Source: JAJDTQ01 sp963422385 (GTDB lineage: Bacteria; Desulfobacterota; Binatia; UBA9968; JAJDTQ01). Taken from it: a stretch of DNA of 64,000 nt. The notes beneath the pieces are model-generated. The model had not been told where the DNA came from, searched no databases, and was given only the letters and a program-made list of their open reading frames with translations. Location: the NCBI GenBank assembly GCA_963422385.1, contig OY729432.1, forward strand, positions 3,782,001 through 3,846,000, given 5' to 3'. A program made the translations under genes and the position numbers. Of this stretch, positions 41,682 through 51,086 are shown piece by piece; positions within the stretch are counted from its first letter, which is position 1; every line of letters starts with the position of its first letter.

Positions 41682-41986
41682 GGCTCACCCCACTGCTCTT
41701 CGAGCTCCGCCACCTTCCTGTCGATCTCCTCACGGGTCGTGAAGCCCTTCTCCACCAGAATCGTTTCCAGGCTTGCGGTCCAGCGCTCGTAGTAGCGCAA
41801 CGAGAGGTATTCTTCCGGATCCATATCCTCGCGCGCCCGCCGGGTCTCGTCGGTGCGCTTGATGCCCTTCACTCCCAGCACCTGATTCAGGGCGTCGGCG
41901 AGAATTTCCCAGTCGTCCATCTGGTGCTCCGAACGGTCGATGGCGCCCGCCTCCGGGTCCCCGCCCATATCGTGGATTCGTTGCAT
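41678..41986 (-). CDS. Nitrile hydratase beta-like, N-terminal half (separate subunit)
   Basis: The 102-residue protein begins MQRIHDMGGDPEAGAID and includes DDWEILADALNQVLGVKGI and YLSLRYYERWTASLETILVEKGFTTREEID. This is the helical N-terminal part of nitrile hydratase beta, with the MxRIHDxGG opening nearly intact. The gene ends by overlapping the C-half gene by four bases. In thiocyanate hydrolase the equivalent is the separate beta subunit. It is preceded on the same strand by the MetE-like gene with a 43-bp gap. Confidence 0.83.
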   Translation of the reverse strand: MQRIHDMGGDPEAGAIDRSEHQMDDWEILADALNQVLGVKGIKRTDETRRAREDMDPEEYLSLRYYERWTASLETILVEKGFTTREEIDRKVAELEEQWGEP

Positions 41987-42029
41987 GGCGTCCTCCGTGG
42001 TTTCCAGCGATCACCTTTGCCGCGCGAGA

Positions 42030-43091
42030 TCAGCCGAGCTGGTCCCCGGCAAGCTTCGCGCCCTCGACCCGCGCCCGGATTTTGGCGAAGGCGGTGTCGC
42101 GCGCGGTCGAGACATCGTCGCCGAACGGGGAGAAGCCGCAGTCGTCGGTGCATCCGAGCCCGTCCGCGCCCAGATGAGCCGCCGCTTCCAGGATCCGGGC
42201 GCAAACATCCCGGGCACTCTCGACGCGTGGGTCTATGGGATCGGTGACGCCGATGAACACCGCCTGCCCGGGACGCCGCTCACGGGCGATGATGTCGAGC
42301 GCGCGCGGACGGTCCGCTTCGTTGGCCATCTGGACAAAGAACCGACCGGCATCGATGGCGAACAGATCGGGCAGCAGCTCGGCGTAATCGACGTCCGCGG
42401 AATGGGTGGAGTCCTGGTCGCCGCCGGGACAGGTGTGAACGCCGATGCGGCTCCGCTCCGCCTCGGAGAAGCGCGCCAGCACCGTGTTGTTGAGCGCTAC
42501 GAAGTCCTTCAGCAGCCCGCGGGAGGGATCCAGCTTGCAGCACAGCCGCCCCTCGGTGAAGTCGATCTGCACGCTGTCGGCCCCTGCCTCGAAGGCCGAG
42601 CGGATGTCCTTCTCGCATTCGTTCACCAAGTCGGCGATAAAGGCGTCTCGCGGATAGCCGTCGATGCCGTCTTGCGGGTAGATCAGGCTGATGGCCGAAG
42701 GGGCGATGACCGCCTGCTTGACCGGGCGCCTTGCATGGCGTTTCGCCGCGGTCACGTAGGCTCCGGAATACGTGGTGTAGTGGAACGGACCGGCTGTCAG
42801 GCGCGGCAGTTGTCGCGTGTGGCCATCCTCGAACGGGATCACGACACCGTCCGGGGCGAGGGTGTCGAGACCCGCCAGCGGGTAGGTAGCGAAGCTCGGC
42901 TTCGACTGCTCGCCGTCGGTGATGACCGGTGACCCCGTGGCCTCCATGGCCGCCACGGTCTCCGCCACGGCCCGGTCCATGGCGCGGGCCAGACCCGCGT
43001 CGTCAAGCCGGCCGGCGCCATGCGCCCCCATGCCGTCGATGAGATAACCGGGGCGGGGAATGCTGCCGATGGGTTCCGTTGGAATGATCAT
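42030..43091 (-). CDS. Cobalamin-independent methionine synthase-like (MetE C-terminal/UROD-type barrel) protein
   Basis: The 353-residue protein is the size of the catalytic half of MetE. It begins MIIPTEPIGSIPRPGYLIDGM, the phosphate-grip loop, and has VIAPSAISLIY, the metal-site segment RIGVHTCPGGDQDS with His and Cys, and GLGCTDDCGFSPFGDD with the last Cys, which together form the zinc site. QIDFTEGRL is the substrate-binding stretch. Such stand-alone MetE-like proteins transfer methyl groups or cleave related C-S or C-O bonds; not all are true methionine synthases. The start is ATG 43091, preceded by GAAGAAGGGAA. It is the first gene of the five-gene minus-strand cluster ending at 39529. 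Confidence 0.85.
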   Translation of the reverse strand: MIIPTEPIGSIPRPGYLIDGMGAHGAGRLDDAGLARAMDRAVAETVAAMEATGSPVITDGEQSKPSFATYPLAGLDTLAPDGVVIPFEDGHTRQLPRLTAGPFHYTTYSGAYVTAAKRHARRPVKQAVIAPSAISLIYPQDGIDGYPRDAFIADLVNECEKDIRSAFEAGADSVQIDFTEGRLCCKLDPSRGLLKDFVALNNTVLARFSEAERSRIGVHTCPGGDQDSTHSADVDYAELLPDLFAIDAGRFFVQMANEADRPRALDIIARERRPGQAVFIGVTDPIDPRVESARDVCARILEAAAHLGADGLGCTDDCGFSPFGDDVSTARDTAFAKIRARVEGAKLAGDQLG

Positions 43092-43812
43092 TTCCCTTCT
43101 TCCTCTCCGGGTGACAGGATGAGGTGAGTCTAGCCCTTGTGTCGAGGCAGGACAAACACCGACCTTGACACCTTCGACTCCCCACACCGCTTGACCGTCC
43201 TCTGCCCCGGCACCTTGACGGCGCGGGTTGCCCGCAGCGGGTTCCCCCACTGCATTCGGTTGACCTTTACGGCATGTGACGCCAACGGAATTGAGCCATG
43301 GACAAAGGCTGGCAGAGAACGATTGGACAACTTCGCGTTGACGTCGGTTCCCAAACCGCGGTGCCGTTTGGCGTGACCCCGAAAGGCCAAGTGCCTGGCC
43401 GGCAGGTGAGCGAGCCGGTTGTCCGAAAGGCCCGTGCGGCCACCACGGGCCTCGAAGGATGCATGTGGGCAGACTTGAACAATCTCGCTATATGGAAGCA
43501 CCCTTCGAATACCCGTCGAAAGAAGGACCCCGTGCTGTTTCAAGGTCCGGGGTGAAAACGATACAATGGATATCAGGAGAGCCCTGTTTGCCGACCCCGG
43601 CGACGAAGGGCAGCCTGGCGAATTTCGCCGGTCACTACGCTGCATAAGCGGAGTCGTATTGTTCAACCATTCAGTGTTGTGGAACGAACTCGGTTCCAAG
43701 GTCCGACTGTTCGGAAACGGAAACGTCGCCATCCCTGAATCCCTCCTTTTTCTACTCGAAGAAGAAAGGCTCGTAAAACTCCCCGGCATCGAATCATAGG
43801 GCAGAAGCAACC
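43092..43812. other. 720-bp stretch with no recognisable gene
   Basis: Between the MetE-like and the B12-binding protein genes I see no family that I recognise on either strand. A 77-residue plus-strand frame (43566-43799) ending SLLFLLEEERLVKLPGIES has no good ribosome site and low-quality composition. A longer minus-strand frame through 43130-43810 looks like random translation. The composition is lower in GC than neighbours in places, consistent with decayed foreign DNA. It must contain the promoters for the flanking divergent genes. No cobalamin riboswitch box was found here. Confidence 0.4.
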
Positions 43813-44679
43813 TTGTACCGGAGACTCAAGCGACGGCTATGGATGACCGTCTGGTTCGGCGCGCTGGCCGTGTGGCTCGTCCTCACCCGCAGTGAGCCGC
43901 CGTCCGTGGACACGACAGCACGCCGCATCGTGAGCCTGGACTACTGCGCCGACCAGTTCGTGCTCGGTCTCGCGGACCGCCGCGACATCCTGGCCGTATC
44001 CCCGGACGCCGGCGCGGCCTTCTCCTACATGCGTACAGCCGCCGCAGGATTGTCCACGGTCCGTCCCCGGGCGGAGGACGTGCTGGCCCTGGAGCCGGAC
44101 CTGGTGGTCCGCTCCTACGGCGGCGGTCCCAACGCCCGGGCGTTCTTGCAGCGAGCCGGCGTGCCGGTGCTGCAGATCGGGCGCGCCGACGACATCGACG
44201 GCGCCCGGGACGTGATCAAGCACGCCGCCCGAGGTCTCGGCGTACCGGAACGGGGCGAATCGCTGATCGCCGAGATGGACGCCCGGCTCCGAGCGGCCCG
44301 GGTCCACGCGCCCGGCACCCACGCGCTGTATGTGACGCCGGCCGGTTTCACGGCCGGGCCCGGCACCCTCGTGCACGGCCTGATCACTGCCGCGGGGCTC
44401 GACAACTTCCAATCCCGGCCCGGCTGGCGGCCGATCCCTCTGGAACGTCTGGCCTACGAGACGCCGGACGTGATCGCCAAGGCCACATTCGGCACCGGCG
44501 CCGATCACGACGACGCCTGGACTCCGTTCCGGCATCCGGTGGCCCGGCGCGCCATGCGATCGGTCCCGGCGGTAGTTCTCGACGGCGCCACCACGTCATG
44601 CGGCGGCTGGTTCCTGGCCGACGCGGTGGCCGCGCTGGCGGCCCTTCACCGCGGGCCTTCGACACGGGCGGAGCCATGA
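43813..44679 (+). CDS. btuF: ABC transporter periplasmic binding protein, BtuF/FepB-like (probable cobalamin)
   Basis: The protein has an N-terminal membrane anchor or signal (residues 10-24) and a class III binding-protein body: RRIVSLDYCADQFVLGLADRRDILAVSPDA, PRAEDVLALEPDLVV and VPVLQIGRADDIDGA. Such proteins deliver vitamin B12 or iron-siderophores to BtuCD-type importers. The B12 assignment comes from two cobalamin riboswitches and a BtuB-like receptor downstream. The TTG at 43813 is the longest start; ATG at 43843 is a strong alternative and would put the hydrophobic segment right at the N-terminus. Its stop overlaps the next gene's ATG, ATGA at 44676. Confidence 0.8.
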   Translation: MYRRLKRRLWMTVWFGALAVWLVLTRSEPPSVDTTARRIVSLDYCADQFVLGLADRRDILAVSPDAGAAFSYMRTAAAGLSTVRPRAEDVLALEPDLVVRSYGGGPNARAFLQRAGVPVLQIGRADDIDGARDVIKHAARGLGVPERGESLIAEMDARLRAARVHAPGTHALYVTPAGFTAGPGTLVHGLITAAGLDNFQSRPGWRPIPLERLAYETPDVIAKATFGTGADHDDAWTPFRHPVARRAMRSVPAVVLDGATTSCGGWFLADAVAALAALHRGPSTRAEP

Positions 44680-45657
44680 ACGACCGCAGCGTCGTCGTCG
44701 TGCTGGCGGCCGCCATCGCCGTCGCCCTGGCCGCGGCGTGCCTGGTGGGCTCCACCCCCCTCGGTGTCAGCCGCGTGCTGGCGGCCCTGCTGGGCGGGGC
44801 ATCCGCAGGGGACCGCGTGGTCGTGTGGGAGATCCGGCTGCCCCGGGCAGTGGCGGCGCTGGTGGCAGGCGCCGCGCTGGGGGCTTCAGGCGCGGCGTTG
44901 CAGGGGTTGCTGCGCAATCCGCTGGCCGAGCCCGGGGTCCTCGGCGTATCCGCCACGGCCGCCCTCGGCGCCACCTTCGTCATCTACTACGGACTCGCGA
45001 ACGCCGGCGCCGTCGCGTTGCCCGTGGCCGCCATCGCCGGCGCCATGACGGCCACCGCTCTGCTGACGGTGGCGGCCACGCGGGTGGGCTCGGTGGTGAC
45101 GCTCATCCTGGTGGGGGTCGGGCTGTCGAGCTTCGCCGGCGCCATGATGACGTTGCTGATGAACCTGGCGCCGCATCCGTTTTCCCTGTCCGACATGCTG
45201 AACTGGATGCTCGGCACCGTCGCCAACCGAAGCTTCGACGACCTGGTGACCGCGGCGCCCTTCCTCGTCACCGGTCTGGCGATCCTCTTCGCCGGACGGC
45301 GCAGCCTTTCCGCCTTGACCCTCGGCGAGGAGACGGCCGCGGGCGTGGGCGTCGATCTGCCCCGGACCCGGCGGCTGATGGTGGTGGGCGCGGGTTTGGC
45401 CACCGGCGCCGCAGTGTCCATCGCCGGCGCCATCGGCTTCGTCGGCATCGTCGCGCCGCACCTCGTGCGCCCCTGGGTCAACCACGATCCCGCCCGGGCG
45501 CTGGCGCCGTCGGCGTTGCTCGCGGGATTCATGCTCGTCGTGGCCGACCTCGGGGTACGGGTGGCGCCGACGGATACCGAGCTCAGGCTCGGGGTCGTGG
45601 CGGCGCTGATGGGGGCGCCGGTGTTCGTATGGATTGCGGCGAGGAGGCGGGCGCCCG

Positions 45658-45665
<8 letters not shown>
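44676..45665 (+). CDS. btuC: ABC transporter permease, FecCD/BtuC family
   Basis: About ten membrane helices are seen with FecCD signatures: WEIRLPRAVAALVAGAALGASGAALQGLLRNPLAEPGVLG, DMLNWMLGTVANRS and GFVGIVAPHLVRPWVNHDPARALAPSALLAG, the last containing the ATPase-coupling loop. The protein starts at ATG 44676 and has 329 residues. The start overlaps the binding-protein stop and the gene's own stop overlaps the ATPase start, indicating tight translational coupling. Confidence 0.9.
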
Positions 45666-46431
<766 letters not shown>

Positions 46432-46533
46432 GGGCCGGCACGCTGAAAGGCGCGGAGTGAGGCAGTGAGGCATCTTGACACGTCGCCGGGGTTCGTGCAC
46501 GTACTTGGAAAACCGAACCGGAAGGGAGCATTG

Positions 46534-47478
46534 ATGAGCACTTTGATTACCGGCGTCGGCCTGGTGGGCACCGCCTTCGCGCAACGTGCCCTCCAGCGTG
46601 GCGAGAAGATCGTGTTTTTCGACATGGCGCCCAGGATGGACTTCCTGGAACGGAAGCTGGGGAAAGCCGACGTCAGCGTCCTCAAGCGGGACATCCGGGA
46701 TCTGCCGGCACTGATCGACGCCATGCAGACCCACAAGGTGGATACCGTGCTGCACACCGCCGGCCTCATCGGCGGCGCCGTGGCCAACCCGGTGTACAGC
46801 GGCCTTCAGATCAACGTCATGGGCACCGTCAACGTGGCCGAGGCCGTACGTCTCACCGGCGTCAAGCGGCTGATCCAGATCAGCACCATGGGCGTGTACA
46901 ACCGCCGCATGGAAGGCGACGACCCCATCGACGAAGGGTTCTACCGCGGCGACGGCAACGCCTACGGCAACTCCAAGGTGGCCAAGGAGCTCATGGTGGA
47001 GGCATACCAGCGGCTCTACGGTTTCGAGCTCATCGTGCTGCGGCTGGCCAACGTGTTCGGCTTCGGGCACTTCGCCGGGGGCTCCGGCGGCGGCGAGATG
47101 CTCCAGAGCCTGGTGGAGACCGGCATCAAGGGCGGCGTGGCCAACATCCCGCAGGAATCCGCGCGGGATTTCGAGTACGTCTACTTCAAGGACGTAGGCT
47201 GCGCCATCGAGCTGGCGGCGACCATTCCGGCGCCGGCGGAGACCACCTTCAACATCGGGACCGGCGTGCTGCTGACCTTCGATGATCTGGTCGCCATGGT
47301 CCAGGGGCTTCTGCCGAAGCTCGATGTAGAGATCCTTCCCGGGAAGCCGCCGCGCTCCTCGAAGCAGCCCATGGTCGTCACCCGCGCCAGGGAAATGCTC
47401 GGCTGGGAACCTGAGTACAGCGTCGAGGCCGGGTTCAAGGACTACATCGAGGACATGAAGTCGGCCTTGCCTTCTTGA
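46534..47478 (+). CDS. NAD-dependent epimerase/dehydratase family protein (extended SDR)
   Basis: The 314-residue protein starts MSTLITGVGLVGTAFAQRAL, the glycine-rich NAD-binding loop of extended SDRs. YGNSKVAKELM near 149-159 supplies the YxxxK catalytic pair, and ISTMGVYN is the serine-containing strand. VLRLANVFGFGHFAGG and FEYVYFKDVG follow the sugar-epimerase pattern. The substrate is probably a nucleotide sugar or related sugar, not determined. ATG 46534 was chosen because of GGAAGGGAG just upstream. It follows the B12 ABC genes by about 100 bp and precedes the first cobalamin riboswitch, so it may be unrelated to B12. Confidence 0.85.
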   Translation: MSTLITGVGLVGTAFAQRALQRGEKIVFFDMAPRMDFLERKLGKADVSVLKRDIRDLPALIDAMQTHKVDTVLHTAGLIGGAVANPVYSGLQINVMGTVNVAEAVRLTGVKRLIQISTMGVYNRRMEGDDPIDEGFYRGDGNAYGNSKVAKELMVEAYQRLYGFELIVLRLANVFGFGHFAGGSGGGEMLQSLVETGIKGGVANIPQESARDFEYVYFKDVGCAIELAATIPAPAETTFNIGTGVLLTFDDLVAMVQGLLPKLDVEILPGKPPRSSKQPMVVTRAREMLGWEPEYSVEAGFKDYIEDMKSALPS

Positions 47479-47502
47479 CAGAGCCTACGGGTCCGGATAC
47501 AA

Positions 47503-47543
47503 CCTGAGGACAGGGCGGCCTTTCTGGCCGCCCTGTCCTCAGG
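47503..47543 (+). terminator. Perfect 18-bp hairpin after the epimerase gene
   Basis: CCTGAGGACAGGGCGGCC pairs completely with its complement around the loop TTTCT, 24 bp past the epimerase stop and just before the first cobalamin riboswitch. It is a likely transcription terminator or RNA stabiliser separating the two transcripts. There is no run of T after it, so classical rho-independent termination is not certain. Confidence 0.6.
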
Positions 47544-47705
47544 TCCCTAACGGGATAACAGGGAAACCGGTGAAAATCCGGTGCGGTCCCGCCACTGTGA
47601 ATGGGAGCCCTTGCCCTCATGCCACTGTTCTCCAACCGGGGATGGGAAGGCGGCAAGGCGGTCGAAGCGGCCGACCCATGAGCCAGGAGACCTACCTGGG
47701 GACGG
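47544..47705 (+). promoter_or_regulatory. Cobalamin (B12) riboswitch upstream of the tonB-like gene
   Basis: The B12-box GCCACTGT lies at 47591-47598, preceded by the conserved AACAGGGAAACCGGTGAAAA and GGTGCGGTCCC, and the 3' end carries GAGCCAGGAGACCTACCTGG near 47681-47700. Order and spacing match adenosylcobalamin-type aptamers. Binding of cobalamin would lower expression of the tonB-like gene that begins 155 bp later. The 155 bp between aptamer and gene contains no recognised gene and may hold the expression platform. Confidence 0.92.
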
Positions 47706-47859
47706 AAAGCAACCAGGCTCTCCGAGGAGAGAGGAGGTCTCGCCATCTCGTACTTTCTTGTAGACGCATTCGTTCCCGCATCCCTTCGGTCGGTGCATCC
47801 CAGCCGGCGGAAAACCGAGCCGACAGGTTCACCGCTCTGTTCGTGACGCGGGACACACG

Positions 47860-48696
47860 ATGCGCCGCCTTCTGTACTGCCTGCTGGGCTCGGCGTTGCT
47901 CCATGGCGCGTTCCTGTGTCTGCCGTTCTCCATGAGCGCCGGCGGCGGGAGGGAGACCGGCCTCCAACCCCTGCAGGTTCGCCTGCTGGACGCCCCAGGG
48001 ACTGAAGCCAACAAGCCGAAGCGACCCTTCCGGAGAGCCGTGAACGCACGGTCCGCCAGGAACCCGAAGCGGCGGAACGCTCCGGAGCGGCCGCGAGCGC
48101 TATCCCGGACCCGGGCAAAGCCTGCGTCTCGATCTTCCATTGCGCAGGCAACGCTACGAGAACCCCATGCGGTCGGAAGGACGGCGCGTACCGGGCGGAA
48201 GAACGTTCCGACCCGGCCGGGTCGGATAATGCGCCGGGTGCCGGAGCCCGCCCGGTCAGCGAGTCGAACGGTCACACCGCCGTCGCCCTTGCCTGCACGC
48301 AAGGCGCAAGAAGAATCCGGCCATGACCGAGGGACCGCCGCGGGCGTCGAAGCTGCTCGAAGCGATGAACGGATGACACCGGCGAGTCCGGGGCTAAAAA
48401 CCGCCGTCACCCTTGTCGGCGTCCGGTACGCGAGGGTGTTCAAGCCGGAGTATCCCAGGAAGGCGCGTCGGGCGGGATGGGAAGGAACCACCACACTGAA
48501 GGTGCATGTGGATCACCGAGGAAGGTCCGACCGGGTCATGGTGGAACGGACCTCGGGCTTCGACCTTCTCGACGCCGCGGCGGTGGCAGCCGTCAGGCGC
48601 TGGATATTCCATCCGGCGCACAACGGCGACAGGACCGTATCGGGATGGGTGAAGATCCCCGTGGTATTCAAGCTGAAAGAGGAGGACCAACGATGA
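47860..48696 (+). CDS. tonB: TonB-like energy-transducing protein
   Basis: A short N-terminal membrane anchor (residues 4-24) is followed by a long, basic, Pro- and Arg-rich periplasmic spacer and a TonB C-terminal domain (FKPEYPRKARRAGWEGTTTLKVHVDHRGR, SGFDLLDAAAVAAVRRWIF, GWVKIPVVFKL). The YP and AARRW-type motifs are typical. TonB couples the inner-membrane proton gradient to outer-membrane receptors. The spacer is richer in Arg than in the usual Pro-Lys repeats. The exbB and exbD partners are not in the window. Riboswitch control suggests a TonB dedicated to B12 uptake with the BtuB-like receptor downstream. Confidence 0.88.
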   Translation: MRRLLYCLLGSALLHGAFLCLPFSMSAGGGRETGLQPLQVRLLDAPGTEANKPKRPFRRAVNARSARNPKRRNAPERPRALSRTRAKPASRSSIAQATLREPHAVGRTARTGRKNVPTRPGRIMRRVPEPARSASRTVTPPSPLPARKAQEESGHDRGTAAGVEAARSDERMTPASPGLKTAVTLVGVRYARVFKPEYPRKARRAGWEGTTTLKVHVDHRGRSDRVMVERTSGFDLLDAAAVAAVRRWIFHPAHNGDRTVSGWVKIPVVFKLKEEDQR

Positions 48697-48735
48697 AAAC
48701 GTAGCGGCATTTTCTTGAATCCACAGCGTGAACGG

Positions 48736-48890
48736 TCTGAGGACGGATTCCAGGGAAAGGGGTGAAAAGCCCCTGCTGCCCCGCAACTGTAACGGCCACG
48801 AAAGCTGCAACCACGAGCCACTGCCCGTCCGCCGGGTGGGAAGGCGCGGTGATTAGGCCAAAGCCGGAGCCAGGAGACCTATCCGTCTTC
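48736..48890 (+). promoter_or_regulatory. Cobalamin riboswitch upstream of the btuB-like gene
   Basis: A second aptamer is seen with CAGGGAAAGGGGTGAAAAGC (48751-48770), the box CCGCAACTGT (48781-48790, a common variant of GCCACTGT) and GGAGCCAGGAGACCTATCC near 48866-48884. GACGGA (48742-48747) and TCCGTC (48882-48887) can close the P1 stem. It begins about 40 bp after the tonB stop, so tonB and btuB each have separate B12 control. The btuB ATG lies about 40 bp downstream. Confidence 0.92.
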
Positions 48891-48927
48891 CATCAACAAT
48901 CCGCCTTCGCGGGAAAGGAAGATTGCC

Positions 48928-51045
48928 ATGAAGTGTTCGACTCCGGGCTTCATCGCCCTCCTTGTCCTACTGACCTTTCAACCCGGTGCCGCGGACTCCC
49001 CGCCGGAGAGCAACCCGCAGCCGGCACCGGAGACCACCCTCGCTCCCATCGAGGTTACGGCCGCCCGGCTCACCGATGTCCGGGAGGATCCGACGAAGGT
49101 CCCGGTCAAGATCGTGGTCATCACAGCCGAGGAAATCGAGAGGTTGGGGGCCAGGACGGTCCAGGAGGTGCTCCAGTACCAATCGGGCATCGTGATGTAT
49201 GACTCCATCGGCAACGAGTTCGAGCAGACCGTGGACCTGCGTGGCTTCAACGGCCAGCCGACCCCGGGGGTCACGGTGTTCCACGACGGTGTTCGCGTCA
49301 ACGAGCCCGACTTCAACTACATCAGCTTCGATCTGATTCCCGTCGAAGACATCGAGAAGATCGAGATCATCCACGGCCCCGGGACTGTCTTCGGCAGCAA
49401 CGCCCTGGCAGGCGTCATCAACATCACGACCCGAAAAGGCACCGGGGACGCCGTCCGGATCGGGGGTGAGACGGCAGGCGGAAGCGACTCGCGCCAGCGG
49501 TACCGTTTCACCGCGGACGGCGGCATTCCGGACACGGACCTGAACTTCAATTTCGGCGTGACTCGGGAACTGTCCGACGGTTGGCGCCGGAACGCCCCGA
49601 AACGAAGCACGCGCATCCACTCACGACTGGGCTACGCTGACGAGGACGGCACGGATCTCGGTCTTTCCTACACACACGTGGTCAACAAGCTCCACCAGGC
49701 CGGGACGTTGACACGGTCGGAGATGGACGAGCACGGCCGCCGGCATGACGCAACGCCCGGTGACTTTACCGCCAACGACTCGGATCTGCTGGCGCTCAAC
49801 CTCAGGAGGACGCTTGCCCCCGGATTGTCGGGCGCCTTCAATGCATTCTACCGTCGGCGGGGAAACAGGATCCTTACCGTCAGCCGTCCTTTCTCGCCTG
49901 CAGGACGGAACCCGAAAGCCCTGAGCGACAAATCGTACAACCAGGGAGGCGGAACGTTCCAGCTTACCCACGCGGGAACGTTCCTCGGGCGTGGCGCCCG
50001 GCTCAATGCCGGCGTGGATTACCGCCACAACCGGTTTGGCAGCACCACATCCGGGAGCTATACCGCGGATAGTCGGACGAGGGAGAATGCACTCGGTATC
50101 TTCTTCCTGGACACCCTCGACATCCTGCCGCAGTTGTCCATTGCCGCAGGGCTGCGTTACGACCGGGACCGGACCGATTTCACCGACGGGACCGTACCGA
50201 CCCACAGCTTCAGGAAGACCTTCAATGAGGTCTCCCCCAAGGCGGGAATCGTATACAACCCCTCGGATACTCTGGGGCTCTATTTCAACTTCTCCCAGGG
50301 GTTCCGCCCGCCTACTTCGGACGAGTTCCGTGGTTTCGGTCCGCCGCCCGATTACAGGACCTTTGTCACCGAACTGGACGCGGCACGCTCGCGGAACTTC
50401 GAGCTCGGCGCGAGATGGAAGCTTCCTCCCTGGCTCGAAGCGACCGTATCGCTCTTCTACATTCCGGTGCGGGACGAGATTCTCTACGTCGTGGCCGATG
50501 AGGCCACGTTTACCGGGCGGAACGTCAACGTTCCCGATACCCTCAGGCGAGGCGTGGAGATCACGCTGAGAGGCCGGTACGGAGAACGGCTCGACGGGTT
50601 CATCAACCATACCGTCACCAAGGCCACCTTCGAGACCGATCTGGTCCGTTTCGGGACAGGAGGCCTTCAGCAAGTCCGCAAAGGCGACGAGTTTCCGCTG
50701 GTGCCGCGCCATCGCCTGGGCGTCGGACTCAACTTCCGCCCGGCGCAAAGCCTGACCCTCGGTCTGGCCGGAACCTACGTGGGCAGCCGGTTTCTGCTGA
50801 ACGACGAAGCCAATGAATTCTCCAGGCTCGACGATTACTTTGTCCTCAACGGCCGTATCGCCTACACGTGGCGCCGGTGGACGGCCTTCCTGACCATCGA
50901 GAACATGACCGGTGCGGAATACGACACGTACGGTATCCTGGCCAACGATTCCGGAAAGCCCGCTGCATTCCTGGCCCCCGCCCCAGGCACCACGGTGATG
51001 GCCGGGCTCAGGTTCCGGTTCGACTTGCCCGATGCGGGAAAGTGA
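48928..51045 (+). CDS. btuB: TonB-dependent outer-membrane receptor, BtuB-like
   Basis: The 705-residue protein has a signal peptide (1-23), a TonB-box-like IEVTAAR near 42-48 and a plug domain: VQEVLQYQSGIVMYDSIG, VDLRGFNGQPTPGVTVFHDGVRVNEPDF, and IEKIEIIHGPGTVFGSNALAGVINI. A 22-strand barrel follows with KAGIVYNPSDTLGLYFNFSQGFRPPTSDE and a final GLRFRFDLP that ends in an aromatic-rich strand. The family transports B12 or iron chelates. Its own B12 riboswitch upstream argues for cobalamin or a corrinoid. It is convergent with the adenine deaminase gene. Confidence 0.92.
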   Translation: MKCSTPGFIALLVLLTFQPGAADSPPESNPQPAPETTLAPIEVTAARLTDVREDPTKVPVKIVVITAEEIERLGARTVQEVLQYQSGIVMYDSIGNEFEQTVDLRGFNGQPTPGVTVFHDGVRVNEPDFNYISFDLIPVEDIEKIEIIHGPGTVFGSNALAGVINITTRKGTGDAVRIGGETAGGSDSRQRYRFTADGGIPDTDLNFNFGVTRELSDGWRRNAPKRSTRIHSRLGYADEDGTDLGLSYTHVVNKLHQAGTLTRSEMDEHGRRHDATPGDFTANDSDLLALNLRRTLAPGLSGAFNAFYRRRGNRILTVSRPFSPAGRNPKALSDKSYNQGGGTFQLTHAGTFLGRGARLNAGVDYRHNRFGSTTSGSYTADSRTRENALGIFFLDTLDILPQLSIAAGLRYDRDRTDFTDGTVPTHSFRKTFNEVSPKAGIVYNPSDTLGLYFNFSQGFRPPTSDEFRGFGPPPDYRTFVTELDAARSRNFELGARWKLPPWLEATVSLFYIPVRDEILYVVADEATFTGRNVNVPDTLRRGVEITLRGRYGERLDGFINHTVTKATFETDLVRFGTGGLQQVRKGDEFPLVPRHRLGVGLNFRPAQSLTLGLAGTYVGSRFLLNDEANEFSRLDDYFVLNGRIAYTWRRWTAFLTIENMTGAEYDTYGILANDSGKPAAFLAPAPGTTVMAGLRFRFDLPDAGK

Positions 51046-51086
51046 CGACCGGTGGGCTCGCCTCCCTGGAGTGGACAGGGCGACGA

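Noticed and set aside
43130..43810. Minus-strand 226-residue frame as a gene
   Set aside because: No ribosome site, no domain, and composition of random translation.
47503..47543. Hairpin as the P1 stem of the cobalamin riboswitch
   Set aside because: The aptamer's conserved parts begin after it, and the hairpin is complete in itself; it fits better as an end signal for the upstream gene.
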